A stretch of 25,576 nt of DNA. Source: JBATBW01 sp049662565 (GTDB taxonomy: Bacteria > Bacillota_I > Bacilli_A > Erysipelotrichales > Erysipelotrichaceae). Below the pieces are notes generated by a model that worked only from the letters and a program-made list of their open reading frames with translations, was not told the origin of the DNA and searched no databases. Each line of letters begins with the position of its first letter. The stretch's first letter is position 1. The stretch is taken from assembly GCA_049662565.1 (NCBI GenBank), contig JBATBW010000189.1:1-25576 (forward strand). Direction: 5' to 3'. This document shows, piece by piece, positions 1 to 6,812 of this stretch. A program made the translations under genes and the position numbers.

Positions 1-1
1 G

Positions 2-1084
2 TATGTGCCTTTTGGTTGTACTGAGTTTGTTATTCAAGGCCAAAGCACTGGGACTCCTAATGTATTAATAAATATGTTAAAGATACTAAATATGTCTTTA
101 AATTGTGGTGTTGATACTTTTGATAATATTGATAAAAGTGATGGTGTTAAATTGAAACCAATTTGTGAACTAGCTTCTTTTGATGATTTGTATCATCAGT
201 ATTTGTCATTATTGGATCACTATATTGATAGTTCTGCGGACTTACAATATGCATCATATGATGTGATGAATAAAGAAGTATCATTTTTATATACGAGTAT
301 ATTAATGGATGATTGTATTAGTAGGGGTAAGGCTTTATTAGATGGTGGTGTTCGTTATTTAGGTGGTACTAATGAGATATATGGTTTAATTAATAGTAGT
401 GATGCATTATATGCAATTAAGACTTTAGTTTATGATCAAAAGAAGTATACTTTAAATCAATTAAATGAGGCAGCGTTAAATAATTTTGTCGGTTATGAAA
501 AGATTCAAAGAGATTTATTGAAATGTGATAAATATGGTAATGATATTGATGAAGTAGATAAGATGGCAAATGATTTGTATGAACATACGGCAATTAGAGT
601 TCGACAAAAAGGGATTGATTTGGGTATGCAATATTTCTTAGTTGTAATATCTAATAACCAAACAAATACTGATTGGGGCAAAAAGACTGATGCATCATTA
701 GATGGTCGTAAGAAAGGTCAGTTTATGAATCCGGCGAACAATCCAGTTGGCGGTATGGCAAAAAATGGTCCAAGTGCGATGTTAAATTCATTAAGAAAAT
801 TTAGTGCGAAATATCATGGTGGATCAGTACAAAATATTAAGTTTACACCTAGGATGTTTAAGGAAGATCGGGAAAAGATTAAAATTTTGTTGGATACTTA
901 TTTTGATAATGGTGGTTGTCATTTGATGGTTACAATTGTCGATAAAGGTGAATTAGAAGATGCCCAAAAACATCCAGAAAAATATCCAGATTTAATTGTT
1001 AGAGTTAGTGGTTTTAGTGCGGTCTTTGTGGATTTGGATAAAGATGTGCAAGATGAAGTAATAAGTAGAGTTCTATATGACTGA
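2..1084 (+). CDS. Glycyl radical enzyme (pyruvate formate-lyase-like), 3' part
   Basis: The reading frame is open through the left edge, so this is the C-terminal portion of a protein that is usually about 780-850 residues; only about 360 residues are visible. The active-site cysteine lies in FGCTE (Cys codon 17-19), and the C-terminal glycyl radical loop reads RVSGFSAVF (Gly codon 1010-1012), 24 residues from the end as expected. A single Cys followed by Thr-Glu is unlike the Cys-Cys of true pyruvate formate-lyase and resembles the Cys-x-Glu arrangement of the dehydratase/C-X lyase branch (glycerol dehydratase, CutC, HypD). The substrate cannot be named. The gene is followed by its own activase with an 8-bp overlap, so the two are co-translated. 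The family is cytosolic, oxygen-sensitive and needs post-translational activation. Confidence 0.9.
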   Translation, partial: YVPFGCTEFVIQGQSTGTPNVLINMLKILNMSLNCGVDTFDNIDKSDGVKLKPICELASFDDLYHQYLSLLDHYIDSSADLQYASYDVMNKEVSFLYTSILMDDCISRGKALLDGGVRYLGGTNEIYGLINSSDALYAIKTLVYDQKKYTLNQLNEAALNNFVGYEKIQRDLLKCDKYGNDIDEVDKMANDLYEHTAIRVRQKGIDLGMQYFLVVISNNQTNTDWGKKTDASLDGRKKGQFMNPANNPVGGMAKNGPSAMLNSLRKFSAKYHGGSVQNIKFTPRMFKEDREKIKILLDTYFDNGGCHLMVTIVDKGELEDAQKHPEKYPDLIVRVSGFSAVFVDLDKDVQDEVISRVLYD

Positions 1085-1979
1085 TAACAAGTTATTGGTA
1101 ATGGAAATAGAAAGATTTGCCATTCATGATGGGCCCGGTATTCGCAGTGTTGTATTTCTTAAGGGCTGTCCATTAAAATGTTCTTGGTGTGCTAATCCGG
1201 AATCACAAAAACTAAAGACATTATTGATGCATAATCAAAATAAATGTGTGAAGTGTCTAAAGTGTTTAGACAAGTGTGATAGTAAGGCTTTGAGTTTTAA
1301 TGGTCAGATAAATATTGATTATCATCAATGCAATAATTGTGGGAAATGCATCGAAGAATGTGTTAGTGATTGTTTTAGCATTAGTGGGCATTACATGAGT
1401 GTAGAAGATATAATTCAAGTTGTGAAAAAAGATAATGCATATTATCAAGTTGATAATGGTGGTGTTACTATCTCCGGTGGCGAATTGTTTTTTCAGTTTG
1501 ATATGGTTAATAAATTAATTGATGAATTGAAGCATAACAATTATCATGTAACTATTGAAACTAGTGGTTATGTTGATAGTGACAGATTCCGGATTATTGT
1601 GGATAAAGTTGATTTAGTTTTGTTTGATGTTAAACATATTGATAGTGAGAAGTTTAAAAAGATGACTGGTGGAGATTTATCTCTTGTGGCCGATAATTTA
1701 AATACTTTGGTTAAACATTATTTAGATAAGGTTATTATTCGTGTTCCGGTAATTCCTTACTTTAATGATGATAAAATTAAGGATATAATAGAGTATGTAA
1801 GTAAATTGCGGTTTAAGGAGATACATTTATTACCTTTTCATAATTTAGCTAAGAATAAGTATCAAAGTTTAGGTTTGGTTTATAATTATGGTGATATTGA
1901 GTGTATTAGTAAATCTAGTATTGAACATTATAAATTACTAGAAGAAGAATTGGGTATTAAAATAAAGATTGGTGGTTAA
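1077..1979 (+). CDS. Glycyl radical enzyme activating protein (radical SAM)
   Basis: This 300-residue protein has the radical SAM cluster motif CPLKCSWC (Cys31, Cys35, Cys38) and, between it and the barrel, two ferredoxin-type clusters with Cys57/60/63/67 and Cys85/88/91/95. That insertion is typical of activases of non-PFL glycyl radical enzymes. The SAM-binding region is GGVTISGGELFFQ (128-140); the family usually has GGEP, so Glu-Leu instead of Glu-Pro is a small deviation. The protein would reduce S-adenosylmethionine and abstract hydrogen from the glycine of the upstream enzyme. The start at 1077 overlaps the upstream stop; a later ATG (1101) would still leave all motifs intact, so the exact start is not certain. 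Confidence 0.93.
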   Translation: MTDNKLLVMEIERFAIHDGPGIRSVVFLKGCPLKCSWCANPESQKLKTLLMHNQNKCVKCLKCLDKCDSKALSFNGQINIDYHQCNNCGKCIEECVSDCFSISGHYMSVEDIIQVVKKDNAYYQVDNGGVTISGGELFFQFDMVNKLIDELKHNNYHVTIETSGYVDSDRFRIIVDKVDLVLFDVKHIDSEKFKKMTGGDLSLVADNLNTLVKHYLDKVIIRVPVIPYFNDDKIKDIIEYVSKLRFKEIHLLPFHNLAKNKYQSLGLVYNYGDIECISKSSIEHYKLLEEELGIKIKIGG

Positions 1980-1980
1980 T

Positions 1981-2805
1981 ATGAAATATATATTTTTGGA
2001 TATTGATGGTACATTATATGATAGTAGTACGAATAGTATTCCTAAATCTGCTTTAAAAGCGATAGAGATTACTCGTCGTAAAGGAAATAAAGTTTTTCTG
2101 GCAACTGGTAGATCAATTGGGGAAAGCAAACAACATTTATCTTTGGATGTTGATGGGTTTATCCTTAGTAGTGGGGGTGTCATATATGTGAATAAACAGC
2201 GAATATTTACCTCAATTATAAGTAAAGAAGAGATCGAAAACTTAAGGATGTTAGCGAGCAAGTTTAGTCTAGGGGTGGCAGTGGCTGGTGATGCTGGTTC
2301 CTATATTGATGGCTTAAGTCACACTTATTTTGGTAAGTATTTTGGTCAAAATTTGAGTGATGGGGAAACTCCAGATAGTCGTTTGTTGGAGAATGGTTTT
2401 TATTCTAATGATTATTATTGTGAATATGAAAATTGTGGAAAAGTCACTTTTTCGACAAATAAATTTGAAGACTTAAAGAATTTTGGTAAAACACTTGATG
2501 ATATTTATGATTTTAAAGTGTCTTTAGAAAGTGATGAATTACAGTTATATTTTGGCGATGTTATTTTAAAATCGGTTTCTAAAGGGGAAGCTATAAAAAA
2601 AGTTTTAAAGCATTTAGGAGGATCATTAGAAGATTCCTTTGCCATTGGTGATAGTGGTAATGATGTTGATATGTTGAAGATTGTTAAAACGGGGGTTGCG
2701 ATGGGTGGTGCTACTGCAGAAGCAAAAGCGGCAGCAAATGACATCACCAAGGATATTTTAGATGATGGGCTATATTTTGCCTTTAGTAAATATGGATTAA
2801 TTTAA
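1981..2805 (+). CDS. HAD superfamily hydrolase, Cof-type phosphatase
   Basis: I chose the ATG at 1981 (274 residues) over the in-frame TTG at 1969 because it begins directly before the first beta strand, MKYIFLDIDGT. HAD motif I is DIDGT (Asp7, Asp9), motif II is in LATGRS, motif III Lys is near VSKGEA (about Lys201), and motif IV is GDSGNDVDML (223-232). The large cap between motifs II and III places it with Cof/YidA-like type IIB phosphatases, which dephosphorylate sugar phosphates, FMN or PLP. The start lies 2 bp after the activase stop, so it is probably the last gene of that operon. It is followed by a short terminator. The true substrate is unknown. Confidence 0.88.
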   Translation: MKYIFLDIDGTLYDSSTNSIPKSALKAIEITRRKGNKVFLATGRSIGESKQHLSLDVDGFILSSGGVIYVNKQRIFTSIISKEEIENLRMLASKFSLGVAVAGDAGSYIDGLSHTYFGKYFGQNLSDGETPDSRLLENGFYSNDYYCEYENCGKVTFSTNKFEDLKNFGKTLDDIYDFKVSLESDELQLYFGDVILKSVSKGEAIKKVLKHLGGSLEDSFAIGDSGNDVDMLKIVKTGVAMGGATAEAKAAANDITKDILDDGLYFAFSKYGLI

Positions 2806-2823
2806 GGGGCGTTGTCCCTTTTT
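2804..2823 (+). terminator. Short intrinsic terminator after HAD gene
   Basis: AAGGG and CCCTT can pair around a 7-base loop (a G-U pair can extend the stem), followed by a T run. It starts inside the stop codon of the phosphatase. The stem is short, so efficiency may be moderate. Confidence 0.5.
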
Positions 2824-2865
2824 ATATGCAAGATCGCGATATTTTGGTAGAATATAGGAGCGAAG

Positions 2866-2889
2866 ATGATGCAAAGGAATAATCAATGA
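2866..2889 (+). other. Seven-codon upstream ORF coupled to the ECF gene
   Basis: ATG-ATG-CAA-AGG-AAT-AAT-CAA-TGA encodes MMQRNNQ. It has its own Shine-Dalgarno AGGAG (2856-2860) about 5 bases upstream, and its TGA overlaps the ATG of the next gene (ATGA, 2886-2889). The ORF also contains AAAGGA, which serves as ribosome site for the next gene. It could be a translational-coupling leader or a chance reading frame. Confidence 0.3.
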
Positions 2890-3380
2890 AAGTTAAAGAG
2901 ATTGTATTGATAGCTTTATTATCCGCTTTAGAGTTTGTAATATTCAGTTCTTTTTCTTATGTATTGTATTTAGAGTTAATTACTTTTGTGATTGTGGTAA
3001 TTGCCTTAAATTTCTCATTGAGAGTTAGCATATTGTCGTCTTTAGTGTTTGCGTTAATTAATATATTATTTGTTCAAGGGATTCAATTTTGGTCGGCTGG
3101 TTATTTGGTTATTTATCCAACTTATAGTTTGATAGTTGGATTGAATAAGAAGTATTTAACTAGTAGTTTAGTAGTGAGTGTTATTTGTGGATTTTTGTCT
3201 TTTTTGACTGGCCAGTTATTACAAATTCCTTTTATGTTGTTGTCGAGCCATATTACATTTTTGTATATTATTTTAGGTTTGAAGACATCTTTGATTCAAG
3301 GGATTATTAGTGGTATTAGTTGTTTTATCTTGTTTAAACATGTAGTAAGGGTATTAAATTCATATGCAAGGAGAATATAA
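2886..3380 (+). CDS. ECF transporter S-component-like membrane protein
   Basis: The 164-residue protein is almost entirely hydrophobic, with about five to six membrane helices, the usual size for an S component of an energy-coupling factor transporter. An AxxxA motif (Ala10, Ala14) in the first helix matches the motif by which S components contact EcfT. S components bind a vitamin or other micronutrient and share a common EcfAA'T module, which is normally encoded elsewhere and is absent from this window. The ligand is not evident. The next gene, a DUF4430 lipoprotein, overlaps by one base; this pairing is recurrent in Firmicutes and suggests an extracellular helper for substrate capture. Confidence 0.65.
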   Translation: MKVKEIVLIALLSALEFVIFSSFSYVLYLELITFVIVVIALNFSLRVSILSSLVFALINILFVQGIQFWSAGYLVIYPTYSLIVGLNKKYLTSSLVVSVICGFLSFLTGQLLQIPFMLLSSHITFLYIILGLKTSLIQGIISGISCFILFKHVVRVLNSYARRI

Positions 3381-3790
3381 TGAAAAAGTTAATGGTAGTA
3401 TTATTGTTGTCGGTATTATTATTGAGTGGTTGTGGCAAAAAGGCTATAAGTAGTGAAGGTCAAGTTAGTTTAAAAATTAAAGTTGTTGACGAAATGAGTG
3501 ATAAAGTGTTGTTTGATGAAGAAGTTAGTGCGGATAAGAGTGTTAAGACTTTAGCTGATTTTTTAGAAAATTGTCCAAAGTTAAAGGTAATAATGGATAA
3601 TGGCGAGTATGGGAAATTGATTGTTTCTATGTTGGGGTTGAAGACAGAAGATTGGAATTCAGGTCCTTGGTGGGTATATTCTTCTAGTGATAATAAGATG
3701 TGTAAAGATCAAGGTATATGTCCGGCGGCTAGTTCTTTGGAAATAATGGATAAGGAAAGTTTTGAGTTTAAATTTACTAATAAGTTTTAG
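3380..3790 (+). CDS. DUF4430 domain lipoprotein
   Basis: The N-terminus is a lipoprotein signal peptide ending in LLSGC (Cys18), so the protein is anchored on the outer face of the membrane. The remainder (about 30-135) matches the DUF4430 fold: an early beta strand with ADFLEN, then GLKTEDWNSGPWWVYS near position 95, and a final beta strand. The fold is related to the C-terminal domain of transcobalamin. It shares its start with the stop of the ECF-like gene, so the two form an operon. A role in presenting a cofactor or vitamin to the S component is likely but unproved. Confidence 0.8.
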   Translation: MKKLMVVLLLSVLLLSGCGKKAISSEGQVSLKIKVVDEMSDKVLFDEEVSADKSVKTLADFLENCPKLKVIMDNGEYGKLIVSMLGLKTEDWNSGPWWVYSSSDNKMCKDQGICPAASSLEIMDKESFEFKFTNKF

Positions 3791-3813
3791 GGTTCGTTTT
3801 GAATCCTTTTTTT
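3789..3813 (+). terminator. Intrinsic terminator after DUF4430 gene
   Basis: AGGGTTC pairs with GAATCCT (one G-U pair) around GTTTT, followed by six or seven Ts. It overlaps the stop codon of the lipoprotein gene and lies directly before the gntR promoter. Confidence 0.75.
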
Positions 3814-3814
3814 G

Positions 3815-3843
3815 TTGACAAATATTGTAATGTGGTATATTAT
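3815..3843 (+). promoter_or_regulatory. Promoter of the GntR-led operon
   Basis: A perfect -35 box TTGACA (3815-3820) is separated by 17 bases from TATTAT (3838-3843). The 14-bp palindrome immediately downstream would cover the transcription start. Confidence 0.75.
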
Positions 3844-3844
3844 A

Positions 3845-3858
3845 CTTGTATATACAAG
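3845..3858. promoter_or_regulatory. Probable GntR operator (perfect palindrome)
   Basis: CTTGTATATACAAG is a perfect 14-bp palindrome between the -10 box and the GntR start codon. It fits the GT-TA-AC pattern of operators for the HutC subfamily of GntR regulators, whose UTRA domain is present in the adjacent gene. Position over the start site implies autorepression of the whole set. I saw no second exact copy in the window. Confidence 0.65.
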
Positions 3859-3867
3859 AGGTGATAT

Positions 3868-4572
3868 ATGAAACTTCATGAAGTTATTGGAAATGATATT
3901 ATTACATTAATTAAAAATGGTGATTTACAGCCTCATGATAAGATTATGTCGGAAAATCAGTTGGTTGATAAATATCATACTAGCCGGGTAACTATTAGAA
4001 GAGCGATAAGTTATTGTATAGATTATGGTTATTTGTATTCTAATCAAGGGGTAGGAACATTTGTTTGTGGAGATGAAAATAAACAATTAGTATCGATGGA
4101 TTTGTTGGATCACTTTGTGAGTAATACTTTAAATGATGGGAAGAAACTGACTACTAAGGTCTTAAAATTAGAGTTAATTAATACGAATTATGATATTAAG
4201 AAGAAGTTTAAGCGGGATATTGATCAGGTATATTGTTATCAAAGATTGCGTTTAGTGGATAATCGAATATTATCGATGGAGACGGGGTATCTTGCGAAAG
4301 AGTATTGTGATGGTATTGATGAGTATAATATTGAAAAATCGATTACTCGTTTTGTTAAGGGTTTAGGTCATGAAATTAAGAGTTATGATAAAGAATTTAG
4401 GGCAAGTTTGAGTAGTAAGGAAGTGTCTAATGTTTTGGATATCAAAGAGAAGAGTCCAATATTACAATTGATTTATGTAGATAGGCTAGTAAATGATGAT
4501 ATTTTTGCTTATATTGAGGTTAGTTTTAACCAACAGGATTTTAAGTTTGGTCAACGAGTGGTAAAGGGGTAG
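3868..4572 (+). CDS. GntR family transcriptional regulator, HutC/UTRA type
   Basis: The 234-residue protein has a GntR winged helix at residues 1-68 (SENQLVDKYHTSRVTIRRA is the recognition region; NQGVGTFV is the wing) and a UTRA effector domain from about 85 to 230 ending in YIEVSFNQQDF. UTRA regulators of amino-sugar operons commonly respond to a phosphorylated sugar. The start is preceded by AGAGGTGA. It heads an operon with GNAT, murQ, the NanE-like gene, the DeoC-like gene and an SDR, so it most likely represses that set through the palindrome just upstream. The effector is unknown. Confidence 0.9.
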   Translation: MKLHEVIGNDIITLIKNGDLQPHDKIMSENQLVDKYHTSRVTIRRAISYCIDYGYLYSNQGVGTFVCGDENKQLVSMDLLDHFVSNTLNDGKKLTTKVLKLELINTNYDIKKKFKRDIDQVYCYQRLRLVDNRILSMETGYLAKEYCDGIDEYNIEKSITRFVKGLGHEIKSYDKEFRASLSSKEVSNVLDIKEKSPILQLIYVDRLVNDDIFAYIEVSFNQQDFKFGQRVVKG

Positions 4573-4574
4573 CT

Positions 4575-5165
4575 ATGGAAATTAAGTTTTACGATATTAT
4601 TATGTATGGCAAGTTTAGTGATTTATTTAAGTGGGAGGTAAGAGACCTTCCTGTGGGTTTTGAATATAAGTTATATGAATCATATGATGATGCGGTTGCT
4701 TGGCAAAGGATGTGGACAGATAATGGGAACTTTCCAAGCACGGAGAAAGCAAAGGAATATTTTGATCGTACATTTTTACCTTTTGAACATGAATTGAAGC
4801 GAAGGATGGGCTTCATTATTAATGATAAGAAAGAAATTGTAAGTACTTGTAGTGCTTGGTTTAAATATAATGAAAAGAATGAGTATATGTCTATTATGCA
4901 TTGGTTATGTACTGACGATAAGTATCAAGGATTAGGTTTGGCAAAAGCGATGTTTATTTATGCGATTAATCTATATAAAGATATGCCGAAAACTAAATAC
5001 AATTTCCTCCATACGCAAACTACGAGTTATAAGGCTATTGAGTTGTATGGCAAGTTAGGATATAGTATTTATTACAAACCGTATTTTAAATACCAAACTG
5101 ATGTTTTGGGTTTAGATATAATTAAAGAATTGATAGATAAAAAGATATATGAAAGGATAATATAA
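4575..5165 (+). CDS. GNAT family N-acetyltransferase
   Basis: The 196-residue protein carries the acetyl-CoA pyrophosphate loop motif QGLGLA (118-123) after a beta strand MHWLCTDD, and a C-terminal ALELYGKLGY-like segment (AIELYGKLGYSIY, 154-166) typical of GNAT enzymes. The first 75 residues are not conserved to any family I recognise. It starts 2 bases after the GntR stop and shares one base with murQ, so it is translated with them. An acyl-acceptor that is an amino sugar or a wall-derived peptide would suit the context, but this is inference. Confidence 0.8.
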   Translation: MEIKFYDIIMYGKFSDLFKWEVRDLPVGFEYKLYESYDDAVAWQRMWTDNGNFPSTEKAKEYFDRTFLPFEHELKRRMGFIINDKKEIVSTCSAWFKYNEKNEYMSIMHWLCTDDKYQGLGLAKAMFIYAINLYKDMPKTKYNFLHTQTTSYKAIELYGKLGYSIYYKPYFKYQTDVLGLDIIKELIDKKIYERII

Positions 5166-6058
5166 TGAATATTACAAAGTTGAATACGGAAAAAAGAAAT
5201 GAAAGAAGTTTTAATTTAGATGAAATGAGTTCATTGGAAATTGTTACTCTAATGAATGATGAAGACAAACAAGTAGCTTATAATGTGGAAAAACAATTAG
5301 TAAATATTAGTAAAATGGTCGATGCTTGTTATCAAAGTATTGATAATGGTGGTCGTATAATTTATGTGGGTGCTGGTACTAGTGGTCGTTTGGCAATGTT
5401 AGATGCATGTGAATGTCCACCTACTTATGGAGTGGAAGATGGTTTAGTTATTGCGATAAGTGCCGATGGTATTGGCTATTTTGATTTAGAAACTGGTGAT
5501 AATGAAGATAAAGAAGAATTGGGATATGCAGTTTTAGATGAATATGATGTCAATAGTAAGGACATTGTAATCGGTATTGCGGCAAGTGGTAGAACACCTT
5601 ATGTTATTGGGTCTTTAAAGAGGGCGCATGATTTGGGTTGTGTTACTGGTTGTGTTTGTTGTAATGAAAATAGTGAGATTGGGAAGTTTGCCGATATTAA
5701 AATTGAAGTTAATAATGGTAATGAAGTGCTTACGGGTTCTACTCGTTTAAAATCGGGAACTTCACAAAAAATGATATTAAATATGATTACTACGTCAACG
5801 ATGGTTTTATTAGGAAAGGCTTATACTAATTTAATGGTAGATATGAAGTTAGCTAACAAGAAGTTAGAACAAAGGGCGTTAAATATGATTATGATGGCAA
5901 CTGAAGTTAGTGAAGAAGTGGCGGCAAAGGTTTTAAGTGAGGCTCATAATGAAGTTAAAACAGCAATTCTGATGATTTTATTAGATGTTGATTATGAGTT
6001 AGCTAAGAATAAATTAGGTATTGCGAAAGGACATATTAAAAAAGCAATCAATCTATAG
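5165..6058 (+). CDS. murQ: N-acetylmuramic acid 6-phosphate etherase
   Basis: MurQ cleaves the lactyl ether of MurNAc-6-phosphate to GlcNAc-6-phosphate and D-lactate in the cytoplasm. The 297-residue length is normal. The SIS domain contains VGAGTSGRLAMLDACECPPT (68-87) with Glu83, and a second conserved acid at Glu114 (GDNED), matching the two glutamates important in the E. coli enzyme; IAASGRTPYVIG (138-149) is the other family signature. The start codon overlaps the GNAT stop by one base. Neighbours include a NanE-like epimerase, but no MurNAc PTS (MurP) or kinase, so the source of the 6-phosphate is open. Confidence 0.95.
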   Translation: MNITKLNTEKRNERSFNLDEMSSLEIVTLMNDEDKQVAYNVEKQLVNISKMVDACYQSIDNGGRIIYVGAGTSGRLAMLDACECPPTYGVEDGLVIAISADGIGYFDLETGDNEDKEELGYAVLDEYDVNSKDIVIGIAASGRTPYVIGSLKRAHDLGCVTGCVCCNENSEIGKFADIKIEVNNGNEVLTGSTRLKSGTSQKMILNMITTSTMVLLGKAYTNLMVDMKLANKKLEQRALNMIMMATEVSEEVAAKVLSEAHNEVKTAILMILLDVDYELAKNKLGIAKGHIKKAINL

Positions 6059-6069
6059 GAGGATAAAGT

Positions 6070-6783
6070 ATGATTACTAAAGAACAAGTTTTAAAAAGAA
6101 TTAAGAATCAAGCTATTATTTCTTGTCAGGCTTACGAACCTAGCCCCCATGCCCATTGTGAGGACATGGTAAAAATGGCACAATGTGCAGTTTTAGCAGG
6201 TAGTGTTGGTTTAAGAGTTAACGATCCAGTTTACGTCAAAGCAATTAGAGAAGCTTGTGGTGAGGAAGTTATCATCATTGGTATTTGGAAAATTATGATT
6301 GAAGGTAATGATGTTTATATTACACCAACTATGGAAGCTGTTGATGCTTTAGTTGAAGCTGGAAGTAATATTATTGCCTTAGATTGTACTGATCGAATTA
6401 ATGCTTATGGAACATTAGGTTATGATTTAGTGCCACAAATTAAAGCTAAATATCCCAATATTGTAGTAATGGCGGATTGTTCAACCTATGAAGAAATGTT
6501 GAAAGCTAAGGATGCGGGTGTAGATATTGTTTCAAGCACTTTATGTGGTTATACGGAATATACTAAAGATCGTTATGCGGATCATCCTGATTATGAATTA
6601 ATTGAAAAGATGGTTACTATTAAGGATGTTATTGCTTTAGCTGAAGGTCGTATTTGGACAGTAGAAGATATGCAAAAGTGTTTTGAAATGGGCGTTGATA
6701 CAGTTGTTATTGGTACAGCGATTACTAATCCTTATTTAATTGCGAAGCGATTTATGAAGTATCAAACTGAATATTTTAAATAG
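6070..6783 (+). CDS. nanE: NanE-like N-acetylmannosamine-6-phosphate 2-epimerase
   Basis: NanE interconverts ManNAc-6-P and GlcNAc-6-P. The 237-residue TIM barrel has the catalytic lysine in GIWK (Lys74), VYITPT (82-87), ALDCTDR (103-109), MADCST (134-139) and the catalytic glutamate in AEGRIWT (Glu192). A strong AGGAGG site precedes the ATG, 11 bases after murQ. The N-terminal substrate loop, usually SCQALPGEPL, reads SCQAYEPSPHAHC (18-30), and the usual GIIKRDY reads GIWKIMI. These changes near the pocket could shift substrate preference. No sialate lyase (nanA) or ManNAc kinase (nanK) is in the window, which is unusual for nanE. Confidence 0.85.
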   Translation: MITKEQVLKRIKNQAIISCQAYEPSPHAHCEDMVKMAQCAVLAGSVGLRVNDPVYVKAIREACGEEVIIIGIWKIMIEGNDVYITPTMEAVDALVEAGSNIIALDCTDRINAYGTLGYDLVPQIKAKYPNIVVMADCSTYEEMLKAKDAGVDIVSSTLCGYTEYTKDRYADHPDYELIEKMVTIKDVIALAEGRIWTVEDMQKCFEMGVDTVVIGTAITNPYLIAKRFMKYQTEYFK

Positions 6784-6800
6784 TATTTTATAAAGAGAAA

Positions 6801-6810
6801 GAGAGAGAGA
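6801..6810 (+). repeat. (GA)5 tract in the ribosome-binding region of the deoC-like gene
   Basis: The Shine-Dalgarno region of the next gene is not AGGAGG but a GA-rich run, AGAGAAAGAGAGAGAGA, with five uninterrupted GA units ending three bases before the ATG at 6813. Base pairing to 16S rRNA would rest on GAGAG. Confidence 0.6.
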
Positions 6811-6812
6811 AA

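Noticed and set aside
2824..2865. Possible riboswitch upstream of the ECF gene
   Set aside because: The leader is only about 60 bases and shows no recognisable conserved core of a known vitamin riboswitch.
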